Of a stretch of 64,000 bases of DNA, positions 54,492-63,510 are shown piece by piece (within the stretch, counting starts at the first letter, position 1; the number at the start of each line of letters is the position of its first letter). This stretch comes from Catenuloplanes niger. GTDB taxonomy: Bacteria > Actinomycetota > Actinomycetes > Mycobacteriales > Micromonosporaceae. The stretch spans positions 4,659,001-4,723,000 of the forward strand of contig NZ_JAVDYC010000001.1 in NCBI RefSeq assembly GCF_031458255.1, given 5' to 3'. Made by a program: the position numbers and the translations under genes. The notes under the pieces are model-generated. The model worked only from the letters and a program-made list of their open reading frames with translations, was not told where the DNA came from and did not search any database.

Positions 54492-57323
54492 ATGCTCCGT
54501 GCTCTGACCGGCCGGTTCCGCCGTGCCCTACCGCGCCTGACGCCCCGCCGCGCGATCGCCGGCTCGGCCGCGCTGGCACTGGTCGCGGGCCTGACCGGCT
54601 GGGCGGTGTGGCCGGCGGACCCGGGTTTCACGTTCCAGGACCGCATGCTGACGGTACGGTCCGGGCCGACCGGCGACGAACCGGTCATGCTGGACACCCG
54701 CTACTTCCTGCCGGACGGCGCGTCCGAGACGCGGAAGGTGCCCGCGCTGCTGCTGGCGCACGGGTTCGGCGGCGACATGCACAGCGTGCACGCGCAGGCG
54801 GAACGACTGGCGGCCGAGGGCTACGCGGTGCTCACCTGGACCGCGCGTGGGTTCGGGCGCAGCGGCGGGCAGATCCACCTGGACAGCGCGGACCACGAGG
54901 TGAAGGACGCGCAGCGGCTGCTGGACTGGCTGGCCGCGCGGCCCGAGGTGCGGCTGGACGCGCCCGGCGATCCGCGGGTCGGCGCGCTCGGCGGTTCCTA
55001 CGGCGGCGCGCTCGCGCTGCTGCTGGCCGCGCAGGACTCCCGGGTGGACGCGATCGTGCCGATGATCACATGGAACGACCTGGCCCGCGCGTTCCTGCCG
55101 AACGCGGCCGGCGGCCCGGTCGCGGACGGCGTCTTCAAGAAGGCCTGGGCCGGCACGTTCTTCTCGTCCGGCGCGAGCGGCGGTGCGAGCGGTGGTGGTG
55201 CCAGCGGCGGCGCGAGCGGCAGTCCCGGCGGCGGGCCGTCCGGTGGCGTTCCCGGTGCCGTACCCGCCGGCCTCGACCCGGCCTGTGGCCGGTTCGCCCC
55301 GGACGTGTGCGCGGCGTTCCAGACGATCGCGACCACCGGCCGTGCCACCCCGGACGCGGTGGCCGTGCTGGACCGCTCCAGCCCGGCCCGCGTCCTCGAC
55401 CGGATCAAGGCACCCACGCTGCTGGTCCAGGGCCTCGCCGACACGCTCTTCCCGCTGTCCGAGGCGGACGCGAACGCGCGTGGCATCGCCGCGAACGGCA
55501 CCCCGGTCCGGGTCGCCTGGTACGCGGGCGGCCACGACGGCGGCGCCGGCCCGCGCACCGACCGGGACCGGGTGGACGCGCTGACCCGCGAGTGGCTGGA
55601 CCACTACGTGGCGGGTACCGCGGGCACCCCGGCGACCTCGTTCGTCTACTCCCGGGTGGCCGGCTTCGACGCGATGGACCGCGGCCTGGTCACGAACGCG
55701 TACACGATCGCCGACTACCCGGGCCTGACCGGTGAACCGGCCGTGGCGGTCGGGGTGGCCGGCCCGCCGCAGCGGATCGCGAACCCGCCCGGCGGCAACC
55801 CGGCCGCGATCTCCTCGCTGCCCGGCGCCGGGAGTGCGCTCTCCTTCGTGCTCGGCGCCGCGGTCTCCGACCTGCCCGGTCAGCACGCGTCGTTCGTCTC
55901 CGAGCCGTTGGCGGACGCGCTCGACGTGGGCGGCTCGCCGCGGCTCCGGCTGCGCGCCGCGTCACCGACCGGCGAGGCCGTGCTGTTCGTGAAGCTCTAC
56001 GACGTCGACCCGGACGGCGGCGGCACGCTCTCCGAGGGCCTGGTCGCACCGGTGCGGCTGACCGGCCTGCCGGCCACGATCGACGACGCGCAGCCGGTCA
56101 CCGTCACTCTGCCCGGGATCGTCCGCCGCATCGACGAGGGGCACCGGCTGCGGATCGTGGTGGCCACGTCGGACCAGGCGTTCGCCGGGCCGGCCGCGCC
56201 CGCGGTCTACACGGTCGCGGTCGAGCCGGCGGTGAGCCTGCCCGTGCCGGGCGGCACCCCGATCGCGAGCCCGGACGCGGTGTGGCGCTGGGTGCTGGCC
56301 GGTCTGCTGGCCGTGATCGCGCTCGGCCTGGCCGCGGTGTTGCTGATCGCGCGGGCCCGGCACCGCCGGATCGACCGCTCGGTCTCGGCCGAGCACGCGG
56401 ACACGCCGCTGGTCGTCGAGGGGCTGCGTAAGGAGTACGCGGACGGCTTCGTCGCCGTGTCCAGGGTGGACTTCACGGTCCGGCGCGGCCAGGTGGTCGG
56501 CCTGCTCGGCCCGAACGGGGCCGGCAAAACCACGACGCTGCGCGTGCTGATGGGCCTCACCCAGCCGACCCGCGGCGAGATCCGGATCTTCGGGCATCGG
56601 CTGACGCCCGGTTCGCCGGTGCTGTCCCGGGTCGGCGCGCTGGTCGAGGGGCCGGGCTTCCTGCCGCACCTGACCGGCGAGCAGAACCTGCGCGCCTACT
56701 GGAAGGCGACCGGCCGGCCGTGGGCGGACGCGCGCTTCGAGGAGGCGCTGGAGATCGCCGGACTCGGCGACTCGGTGCACCGGCGGACCCGCAAGTACAG
56801 CCACGGCATGCGGCAGCGGCTGGCGATCGCGCAGGCCATGCTCGGGTTGCCGGAGCTGCTGGTGCTGGACGAGCCGACGGACGGCCTGGACCCGCCGCAG
56901 ATCGCGGAGATGCGCCGGGTGCTGCAGCGGTACGCCACGGACGGCCGGGCCGTGCTGGTCTCCAGCCACCTGCTCGCCGAGGTGGAGCAGACCTGCACGC
57001 ACGCGGTGGTGGTGAACAAGGGCACGATCGTCGCGTCCGGCCCGGTCGAGGAGATCGTCGGTGACTCGCCGACCGTGCAGCTGGACGTGGACGACCCGGC
57101 CGCGGCGCGGGCCGTGCTGGACGGCCTGGACGGCGCGCGGTTCCTGGCCGAGGCGGACAACGGCGGCCTGGTGGTGGACCTGACCGGCACGCCGCGCCGG
57201 GAGCTGGTGGCGGCGCTGGTCCGGGCCGGGGTGGGGGTCGACCGGGTGGTGCCGCGCCGGCGCCTGGAGGACGCGTTCCTGGCGCTGGTCGGGGACAACT
57301 CGCGGGGGAGTGGGGACCGATGA
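54492..57323 (+). CDS. alpha/beta hydrolase fused via TM helix to an ABC ATPase
   Basis: A 943-residue fusion. An N-terminal signal/anchor helix (about 20-38) leads to a CocE/X-Pro-peptidase-like alpha/beta hydrolase. Its oxyanion/His region is LLAHGFGGD, nucleophile Ser169 lies in GGSYGG, and the likely acid is in VQGLADTLF and the base in YAGGHDGG. A Gly/Ser-rich loop of about 35 residues sits near 228-262. A beta-sandwich (to about 585), a TM helix near 600-620, and a cytoplasmic ABC domain follow. The ABC domain has Walker A GPNGAGKTT (K679), signature YSHGMRQRLAIAQAM and Walker B LLVLDEPTDGLD. Topology places the hydrolase outside and the ATPase inside. The permease gene overlaps its stop by 4 nt. 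Function unknown; export coupled to hydrolysis is an inference. Confidence 0.88.
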   Translation: MLRALTGRFRRALPRLTPRRAIAGSAALALVAGLTGWAVWPADPGFTFQDRMLTVRSGPTGDEPVMLDTRYFLPDGASETRKVPALLLAHGFGGDMHSVHAQAERLAAEGYAVLTWTARGFGRSGGQIHLDSADHEVKDAQRLLDWLAARPEVRLDAPGDPRVGALGGSYGGALALLLAAQDSRVDAIVPMITWNDLARAFLPNAAGGPVADGVFKKAWAGTFFSSGASGGASGGGASGGASGSPGGGPSGGVPGAVPAGLDPACGRFAPDVCAAFQTIATTGRATPDAVAVLDRSSPARVLDRIKAPTLLVQGLADTLFPLSEADANARGIAANGTPVRVAWYAGGHDGGAGPRTDRDRVDALTREWLDHYVAGTAGTPATSFVYSRVAGFDAMDRGLVTNAYTIADYPGLTGEPAVAVGVAGPPQRIANPPGGNPAAISSLPGAGSALSFVLGAAVSDLPGQHASFVSEPLADALDVGGSPRLRLRAASPTGEAVLFVKLYDVDPDGGGTLSEGLVAPVRLTGLPATIDDAQPVTVTLPGIVRRIDEGHRLRIVVATSDQAFAGPAAPAVYTVAVEPAVSLPVPGGTPIASPDAVWRWVLAGLLAVIALGLAAVLLIARARHRRIDRSVSAEHADTPLVVEGLRKEYADGFVAVSRVDFTVRRGQVVGLLGPNGAGKTTTLRVLMGLTQPTRGEIRIFGHRLTPGSPVLSRVGALVEGPGFLPHLTGEQNLRAYWKATGRPWADARFEEALEIAGLGDSVHRRTRKYSHGMRQRLAIAQAMLGLPELLVLDEPTDGLDPPQIAEMRRVLQRYATDGRAVLVSSHLLAEVEQTCTHAVVVNKGTIVASGPVEEIVGDSPTVQLDVDDPAAARAVLDGLDGARFLAEADNGGLVVDLTGTPRRELVAALVRAGVGVDRVVPRRRLEDAFLALVGDNSRGSGDR

Positions 57324-58180
57324 GCGGTGCGGGTGCGGTGGGTTACCGGCCGGGGCGGACGCTGTCGTTCGGGGCGGAGTTCCGGCGGCAGGCCACCCGG
57401 ATGCGTACCCGGCTGGCGCTGGGTTTCATGGTCCTGCTGCCGTTGATCATCTTGATCGCGTTCCAGTTCGAGACGAACGAGGAGGACGACGGCACCGGCG
57501 GCGGCGAGTTCGGCAGCCTGATCGATCTGGCCACGTCCGGCGGTCTCAACTTCACGCTGTTCACGCTGCTGGTCTCCGCCGGTTTCATGCTCGGCGTGGT
57601 GGTGGCGCTGTTCCACGGCGACGCCGTGGCCAGCGAGGCGAGCTGGGGGAGCCTGCGGTACCTGCTGGCGATCCCGGTGCCGCGGGCGCGGCTGCTGGCC
57701 GTGAAGCTGGCGGTGGCGCTCACCTACTCCGGGCTGGCGCTGCTCACGCTGGCCGGCACCGCGCTGCTGCTCGGCACGGCGCGTTACGGCTGGTCGCCGC
57801 TGCGGAGCACGGTCGCGGCCCAGATCCCGGCGGGCGAGGGCCTGCTGCGCCTGCTCGGCGTGGTCGGCTACCTCGCGGTGACGCTGCTGGTCACCGCGGG
57901 CCTGGCGTTCCTGCTGTCGGTGCTGACCGACGCGCCGCTCGGCGCGGTCGGCGGCGCGGTGCTACTGGTGATCCTCTCCAACATCCTGGACCAGATCACC
58001 GCGCTCGGCGACCTGCGGAACCTGCTGCCCACCCACTTCTCCGACGCCTGGCTGGGCCTGCTCTCCACGCCGGTCCAGACGGACGACATGGTCAAGGGCA
58101 CCATCTCCGCGGTCTGTTACGCCACGCTGTTCTGGTCGATCGCGTTCTGGCGCTTCACGCGCAAGGACGTCACTTCGTAG
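57320..58180 (+). CDS. ABC-2 type transporter permease
   Basis: A 286-residue membrane protein with six predicted helices (GFMVLLPLIILIAFQF, FTLFTLLVSAGFMLGVVVALF and four more) and the ABC-2 segment GDAVASEASWGSLRYLLAIPVPRARLLAVK, which contacts the ATPase. It is the obvious partner of the ATPase part of the fusion gene, whose stop it overlaps (ATGA). Drug, lipid or peptide exporters have this form; no substrate is evident. Confidence 0.9.
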   Translation: MSGAGAVGYRPGRTLSFGAEFRRQATRMRTRLALGFMVLLPLIILIAFQFETNEEDDGTGGGEFGSLIDLATSGGLNFTLFTLLVSAGFMLGVVVALFHGDAVASEASWGSLRYLLAIPVPRARLLAVKLAVALTYSGLALLTLAGTALLLGTARYGWSPLRSTVAAQIPAGEGLLRLLGVVGYLAVTLLVTAGLAFLLSVLTDAPLGAVGGAVLLVILSNILDQITALGDLRNLLPTHFSDAWLGLLSTPVQTDDMVKGTISAVCYATLFWSIAFWRFTRKDVTS

Positions 58181-58289
58181 GCGTCACCCGTTGGTGGCAG
58201 GTTCGCACATCGCGTGCGACGGCCGCCCGGCTCCGTGAACGACCGTCTGTCGCGCGACGGTCACGCACGGATCACCGGGAAGGCGTCAC

Positions 58290-60560
58290 ATGTGGAACTC
58301 GCGACGCTCCATAGTGGAGCGCACCTCGGCGGTGCCGGGGCACCGGCGGCCGATCGTCCCCGAGTGGAGGACCGAGCCGCCCGGTCCGAGACCGCCGGGC
58401 CGGGCCACGATCCGCGGCCGGGTCGCGCGCCTGCTGGTGGTGCCGCTCGCCGCGATCCTGCTGCTGCTCGGCGACCTGGTGATCAAGGAGGTCGACGAGT
58501 ACTCGGCCGCGGACGGCGCGACCGCCACCACCGAGCTCGGCATGGCCGCCCAGGGCCTGGTGCACCAGCTGCAGCTGGAGCGTGACCTGACCGCGCTGGT
58601 GCTGGCCGGTGGCGCGCGGTGGCGCGCCGACCTGGCCGGGCAGCGGCTCCGGGTGGACTCGGCCCGGACCGCGCTCAGCGGCCTCCGGGACGCCGAGGGC
58701 CCCGGGCCGGAGGCGGTGCGCACGACCGTCGCGCAGCTGGAGGAGCTGGGCCGGCTGCGCGTGGAGGTGGACGCCGGCCGGATCGGGCGGCAGCCGGCCG
58801 TCCAGTCGTACACCGACCGGATCGCGGCGCTGAACCGGATGGACATCGGGCTGGACGCGCCGTTCCCGGACCCCGACCCGGAGCTGCGCCGGGGCCTCGC
58901 CGCGATGCAGGCGCTCTCCGACGCGAAGGAGGCCACGTCCGCCGCGCGCGGTCTGCTCGGTGCCGCCCACGTGCGTGGCGTGTTCGAGGACGGCGAGCAG
59001 GCCGGGCTGGCCGCGCTGTTCGCCGTGCGGCGGGTGGCGCTGGCCGACGCCGACCGGTACGTCTCCGCATCGGTGCAGGACCGGCTGGAGCGCGCCGCCA
59101 CCGGCCCGGACGCCACCGCGGTCACGGCCGCGGAACAGGCCGTCGCCTCCGGCTCGCCCAAGGGCGACCCGGAGGGCTGGCTGCGCGTGACCACCGTGCT
59201 GCTCGACGAGCTGGCCGCCACGCAGTCGCTGGTCGCGGACGACATCCGGGCCCGCACCGACGACCTGCGCGAGGAGGCGACGGTCGACCTGCTCGGGCTG
59301 GGCGCGGTGATCCTGCTGGCGCTGATCGGTGCGCTGCTGCTCGGCCGGTCCGCCACCACCGGCATCACCCGCCCGCTGGCCCGCCTGGTGAGCGAGGCGG
59401 ACGCCGCCGCGGTCCGGCGCCTGCCCGCGGCCGTGGCCCGGCTGCAGGACGGCACCGGCGCGGAGCCGCCGCCACCGGTGGTGGTCTCGGGCAATGCCGG
59501 TGCGGAGATCCGGTCCGTGGCGGACGCGCTGAACCGGCTGCAGTCCTCCGCGTACGGGTTGGCCGCCGAACAGGCCGTGCTGCGCCGCAACACCGTCGAC
59601 TCGATGGCGAACCTGGGCCGCCGCAACCAGAACCTGCTGCGCCGCCAGCTGAGCTTCATCACCCAGCTGGAACGGGAGGAGACCGACCCGGCCGGCCTGG
59701 CGAACCTGTTCGAGCTGGACCACCTGGCCACCCGCATGCGCCGCAACGCGGAGAGCCTGCTGGTGCTGGTCGGCGAGGCGACGCCGCGCAGCTGGTCCCG
59801 GCCGCTGCCGATGTCGGACGTGCTGCGCGCCGCGATCGCGGAGGTTGAGGACTACCGGCGGGTGTCGCTGCGCCGGATCGACGACGCGTTCACGGCCGGT
59901 GCGTACGTGGCCGACCTGGCCCACATGGTCGCGGAGCTGGTGGAGAACGGGCTGACGTTCTCACCACCGGACTTCGACGTGGAGGTGCACGGCCGGTGGG
60001 TGGACGACGGGTCGTACCTGATCGCGGTCGTCGACCAGGGGGTGGGCATGAGCCCGGAGGAGCTGGCCCGGGCGAACGCGCGCCTGTCCGGCGCGGAGTC
60101 GTTCACGGTCGCGCCGACGAAGTTCCTCGGCCACTACGTGGTGGGTCACCTGGCCGCGAAGCTCGGCGTGCGGGTGGAGATCTGCCAGTCGCCGGTGACC
60201 GGCACGACCGCGCGGGTGCGGCTCCCGGCCCGGCTGCTCGCGCCCGCCCCGGAGCCTACGACCGTGACCACGGCCACGACCACCACGTTCTCCATCGACG
60301 CGGTGCAGGTGCCGCCACCACCGGGGCTGGTCCCGCCGGTCACGCCGGTCCCGCCGGCGGCCGACGTCACGGAGAACGGCCTGGTGAAGCGGGTGCGCCG
60401 CGCGCAACGTGCCGCGGTGCCGCGTCAGACGCCGGCCACCCGCGCCACGGCGGAACGGCCCGTGCCGGCCGACATCGGCGCCACCATGACGGCACTGCGG
60501 CGCGGCCTGCGTCTCGGCGCCTCCGACACCCGATCCGACGAGAATGGGAACCCGCGATGA
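58290..60560 (+). CDS. cvnA: conservon histidine-kinase-like sensor (CvnA type)
   Basis: A 756-residue membrane protein, first gene of a conservon. TM1 is near residues 48-64 and TM2 near 330-352, bracketing an extracellular nitrate-sensor-like (NIT) helical domain. A HAMP-like segment (ITRPLARLVSEADAAAVRRL) follows, with NTVDSMANLGRRNQNLLRRQL in place of a standard H-box and an HATPase domain with HMVAELVENGLTFSPP (N-box) and DQGVGMS. The C-terminal 100 residues are Pro/Thr/Arg-rich. No classical phosphoacceptor His in an H-E/D-P setting is seen, as is usual for CvnA proteins. GGGAAGG precedes the ATG. It overlaps cvnB by 4 nt. Confidence 0.9.
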   Translation: MWNSRRSIVERTSAVPGHRRPIVPEWRTEPPGPRPPGRATIRGRVARLLVVPLAAILLLLGDLVIKEVDEYSAADGATATTELGMAAQGLVHQLQLERDLTALVLAGGARWRADLAGQRLRVDSARTALSGLRDAEGPGPEAVRTTVAQLEELGRLRVEVDAGRIGRQPAVQSYTDRIAALNRMDIGLDAPFPDPDPELRRGLAAMQALSDAKEATSAARGLLGAAHVRGVFEDGEQAGLAALFAVRRVALADADRYVSASVQDRLERAATGPDATAVTAAEQAVASGSPKGDPEGWLRVTTVLLDELAATQSLVADDIRARTDDLREEATVDLLGLGAVILLALIGALLLGRSATTGITRPLARLVSEADAAAVRRLPAAVARLQDGTGAEPPPPVVVSGNAGAEIRSVADALNRLQSSAYGLAAEQAVLRRNTVDSMANLGRRNQNLLRRQLSFITQLEREETDPAGLANLFELDHLATRMRRNAESLLVLVGEATPRSWSRPLPMSDVLRAAIAEVEDYRRVSLRRIDDAFTAGAYVADLAHMVAELVENGLTFSPPDFDVEVHGRWVDDGSYLIAVVDQGVGMSPEELARANARLSGAESFTVAPTKFLGHYVVGHLAAKLGVRVEICQSPVTGTTARVRLPARLLAPAPEPTTVTTATTTTFSIDAVQVPPPPGLVPPVTPVPPAADVTENGLVKRVRRAQRAAVPRQTPATRATAERPVPADIGATMTALRRGLRLGASDTRSDENGNPR

Positions 60561-60985
60561 GCATCGGTGCCGGGCCGGACACGGCGCAGCGCTTCAACTG
60601 GCTGATCACCAACTTCGTCCGGGGTACGGCCGGGGTCCGCGACGCGGTCGCCGTCTCCTCCGACGGCATGCTGATCGCCACCTCGGCCGGCCTGGTCCGG
60701 GCCGAGGCCGACCACCTCGCGGCGATCGTGTCCGGGCTGACCAGCCTGGCCCGCAGCGCGTCCCGCCGGTACGACTTCGCCGGTCTCAAACTGATCATGA
60801 TCGAGATGACGTCCGGCTTCCTGATCGTCTCCGCGCTCGGCGGTGGCACCTGCCTCGGCGTGGTGGCGGACGGCGACGCGGACGTGGCGCTCATCGGGTA
60901 CGAGATCGCGCTGCTCGGCGAACGCGTCGGCGACCTGCTCACGCCGGCCCTGATCGCGGAGTCCCGGCGGGTGCTGCCGGCATGA
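60557..60985 (+). CDS. cvnB: roadblock/LC7 domain protein (CvnB type)
   Basis: A 142-residue roadblock/LC7 protein: FNWLITNFVRGTAGVRDAVAVSSDGMLIATS opens the fold, with LGVVADGDADVALIGYEIALLGERVG near the C-terminus. In conservons, CvnB is thought to act as a regulator of the small GTPase CvnD and to interact with CvnA and CvnC at the membrane. It overlaps both neighbours by 4 nt (ATGA). Confidence 0.93.
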   Translation: MSIGAGPDTAQRFNWLITNFVRGTAGVRDAVAVSSDGMLIATSAGLVRAEADHLAAIVSGLTSLARSASRRYDFAGLKLIMIEMTSGFLIVSALGGGTCLGVVADGDADVALIGYEIALLGERVGDLLTPALIAESRRVLPA

Positions 60986-61437
60986 ACGACGACGCGCTGC
61001 CGCGGGTGCCGGACCCGCGGATGGTCCCACCGTGGGAGCGCCCGGCCGAGCCGTTGCCCCGCCGGATCGCGGGCGCGGACGGCACCGCGGACGACCGTCC
61101 CGCCGAGGACGACGTGATCCGGCCGTTCCTGCTGACCGGGGGCCGGACCCGGCCGCTGCGCGACGGGCTGCGGCTGGAGACCCAGGTCCGGGCGTCACCG
61201 GCCGCGCTCTCCGCGCCGCTGCGGTTCGAGCTGCGCCGGATCGTCCGGCTCTGCCAGGACCCGTGCGCGCTCGCGGACGTCGCCACGCACCTGCGGGTCC
61301 CGGTCGGGGTGGCCCGGGTGCTGGTCGCGGACCTCGCGTCGGACGGCTACCTGACCGTGCTGGAACCGGCGGAGCACCCGTCCGAACTGCCCATCGAAAT
61401 GATCGAGAGGATCGTCGACCGTGTCCGTGCCCTCTAG
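60982..61437 (+). CDS. cvnC: DUF742 protein (CvnC type)
   Basis: A 151-residue DUF742 protein. The N-terminus is acidic and Pro-rich, and the core VIRPFLLTGGRTRPLRDGLRLETQV is the family signature. A winged-helix-like part (ALADVATHLRVPVGVARVLVADLASDGYL) follows. It is the third conservon component, of unproven function, possibly binding DNA or bridging CvnB and CvnD. The last 17 bp overlap cvnD in another frame. Confidence 0.92.
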   Translation: MNDDALPRVPDPRMVPPWERPAEPLPRRIAGADGTADDRPAEDDVIRPFLLTGGRTRPLRDGLRLETQVRASPAALSAPLRFELRRIVRLCQDPCALADVATHLRVPVGVARVLVADLASDGYLTVLEPAEHPSELPIEMIERIVDRVRAL

Positions 61438-62017
61438 CGCGGCGACCGCCCCGGTGGTCGTGAAGATCGTGATCAGCGGTGGCTTCGGGGTGGGCAAGAC
61501 CACCTTCGTGAGCGCCATATCCGAGATCGAGCCGCTGCTCACCGAGGCCGACATGACCGAGGTCTCGCGCGGCGTGGACGACGTGCACGCGGTGGCCGGC
61601 AAGACCACCACCACGGTCGCGCTCGACTTCGGCCGCATCCACCTGGACACGTCGCTGATGCTGTACCTGTTCGGCACGCCGGGCCAGGACCGGTTCTCCT
61701 TCCTCTGGGACGACCTGGTCGACGGCGCGCTCGGCGCGGTGGTGCTGGTCGACACGCGCCGGATCGAGGACAGCTACCCGGCGGTCGACTACTTCGAGGA
61801 CCTGGGCATGCCGTTCCTGCTCGCGGTCAACCCGTTCGACGGCGCGCCCCGGTTCGCGATCCCCGAGGTGCGGGAGGCGCTCGGCGTCGGGCCGGAGGTG
61901 CCGATAGCGGAGTGCGACGCCCGCTCGCGCGGCGCGGTCAAGGGCACGCTGGTGACGCTGATGGAACAGGTGCTGAGCCGGCGCCTGCGGGCGATGGCGG
62001 AGCATGCCGGTGCGTGA
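61421..62017 (+). CDS. cvnD: Ras-like small GTPase (CvnD type)
   Basis: A 198-residue GTP-binding protein. G1 is GGFGVGKTTFV (residues 20-30), the switch region has TTTTVALDFGRI, and G3 is FGTPGQDRF. The G4 position reads NPFD instead of NKxD, and G5-like SRGAVK follows. The altered G4 is frequent in conservon/MglA-related GTPases and may lower guanine specificity. GTG 61421 gives a 17-bp overlap with cvnC; GTG 61427 would shorten it. It completes the cvnABCD set. Confidence 0.92.
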   Translation: MSVPSSAATAPVVVKIVISGGFGVGKTTFVSAISEIEPLLTEADMTEVSRGVDDVHAVAGKTTTTVALDFGRIHLDTSLMLYLFGTPGQDRFSFLWDDLVDGALGAVVLVDTRRIEDSYPAVDYFEDLGMPFLLAVNPFDGAPRFAIPEVREALGVGPEVPIAECDARSRGAVKGTLVTLMEQVLSRRLRAMAEHAGA

Positions 62018-62107
62018 GTGAACGGCGACGACTAGCTCACACCTCGGGATCGGCTGGTGGAGATCCGGAAATCTGCCCGTAAACTCGACCGCATCACAAC
62101 TGAATAC

Positions 62108-62237
62108 CTCATCCAGAGGGGCTGAGGGATACGGCCCGACGACGCCCCGGCAACCACCCCCGCATGCTCGACGACGAGCCGCGAGGGCAGGTGCCAATTC
62201 CGTCCCCGTCACACGGTGTGGCGATGGGAAAGATGAG
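62108..62237 (+). promoter_or_regulatory. SAM-I (S-box) riboswitch upstream of thrC
   Basis: P1 is CTCATC (62108-62113) with GATGAG (62232-62237). Between them lie the S-box landmarks: the kink-turn AGAGGGGCTGAGGGA, GCCCCGGCAACC, AGGTGCCAATTCC and GGGAAAGATGAG, in the right order and spacing. S-box RNAs bind S-adenosylmethionine. No long terminator follows, so control is probably at translation. Confidence 0.9.
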
Positions 62238-62250
62238 AGGACACCTCCTC
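62235..62250 (+). promoter_or_regulatory. anti-P1 hairpin covering the thrC Shine-Dalgarno
   Basis: GAGAGG (62235-62240) can pair with CCT-C-CTC (62244-62250, one bulged C) over an ACA loop, hiding the AGAGG Shine-Dalgarno (62236-62240). Its 5' arm shares GAG with the 3' strand of riboswitch P1, so this hairpin and P1 exclude each other. This would make SAM binding expose, not hide, the ribosome site. Confidence 0.45.
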
Positions 62251-63510
62251 ATGACGTCTGCCGTCAGCCCTGCCCGCGCCCTCGTCTGTCGCGGTTGCGG
62301 CGCCGAGTTCCCGCTGGCCGCCCAGCACGCCTGTTACGAGTGTTTCGGCCCGCTCGAGGTCGCCTACGACACCGACGCGCTGAAGAAGGTCACCCGCGAG
62401 CAGATCGAGGCCGGCCCGGACAACATCTGGCGGTACGCGGCGCTCCTCCCGGCCGGCCAGGACCCGGCCGACCGGATCACGCTGAACCCGGGCATGACGC
62501 CGCTGGTCTCCGCGCCCGCGCTCGCCGCGGAGCTGGGCATGACCGGCGCGCTCTGGGTGAAGGACGACTCCGCGAACCCGACGCACTCGTTCAAGGACCG
62601 GGTCGTCTCGGTGGCGCTGTCCGCCGCCAAGGGCCTGGGTTTCACCCGGTTCGCCTGCGCCTCCACCGGCAACCTGGCCAACTCGGTCGCCGCCCACGCG
62701 GCCCGTGCCGGCGTGCCGTCGATCGTCTTCATTCCCTCCGACCTGGAGCAGGGCAAGATCATCACCACCGCGGTGTACGGCGGGCAGCTGGTGGCGATCG
62801 AGGGTTCGTACGACGACGTCAACCGCCTGTGCAGCGAGCTGGTCGAGACGGACGAGTTCGAGGACACCGCGTTCGTGAACGTCAACGTCCGGCCGTACTA
62901 CGCGGAGGGCTCGAAGACGCTCGGCTACGAGGTGGCGGAGCAGCTCGGCTGGCGCATCCCGGAGCAGGTCGTGATCCCGATGGCCAGCGGCGAGCTGCTG
63001 ACCAAGGTGGACAAGGCGTTCTCCGAGCTGGTCGAGATCGGCCTGGTGGACGCGCCGGCGAACGGCTGGACCGTGTTCGGCGCCCAGTCCGCCGGCTGCA
63101 ACCCGATCGCGGTCGCGCTGCACGAGGAGACGGACGAGATCCGCCCGGTGCGCCCGACCGGCATCGCGAAGTCGCTGAACATCGGCGACCCGGCCGCGGG
63201 ACTCTACGCGCTGGAGGCGGTGCGCCGTACCGGCGGCTGGATGGACTACGCGGAGGACGACGAGATCCGCGACGCGATCCGGCTGCTGGCCCGCACCACC
63301 GGCGTCTTCGCCGAGACCGCGGGCGGCGTGACCACGGCGGTGCTGGCCAAGCTGGTCAAGTCCGGCAAGCTCGACCCGTCCAAGGAGACGGTCGTCTACA
63401 ACACCGGCGAGGGCTTGAAGACGCTGGACGCCGTGGCTAGCCTCGTGGGACCGACACACACCGTCAAGCCGTCGCTGCGCTCCGCCCGCGAAGCGGGCCT
63501 GTTGGGGTAG
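62251..63510 (+). CDS. thrC: threonine synthase
   Basis: A PLP enzyme of 419 residues that turns O-phosphohomoserine into threonine. The N-terminus carries a four-cysteine ribbon-like segment (CRGCGAEF, CYECFGPLEV). The cofactor lysine is K115 in THSFKDR, and STGNLANSVAAHAARAG and MASGELLTK bind substrate and PLP phosphate; TAGGVTTAV is near the C-terminus. The ATG at 62251 is 10 nt after AGAGG, just downstream of the S-box RNA. The last eight codons and stop (REAGLLG) are the first unit of a 27-bp repeat array. Confidence 0.96.
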   Translation: MTSAVSPARALVCRGCGAEFPLAAQHACYECFGPLEVAYDTDALKKVTREQIEAGPDNIWRYAALLPAGQDPADRITLNPGMTPLVSAPALAAELGMTGALWVKDDSANPTHSFKDRVVSVALSAAKGLGFTRFACASTGNLANSVAAHAARAGVPSIVFIPSDLEQGKIITTAVYGGQLVAIEGSYDDVNRLCSELVETDEFEDTAFVNVNVRPYYAEGSKTLGYEVAEQLGWRIPEQVVIPMASGELLTKVDKAFSELVEIGLVDAPANGWTVFGAQSAGCNPIAVALHEETDEIRPVRPTGIAKSLNIGDPAAGLYALEAVRRTGGWMDYAEDDEIRDAIRLLARTTGVFAETAGGVTTAVLAKLVKSGKLDPSKETVVYNTGEGLKTLDAVASLVGPTHTVKPSLRSAREAGLLG

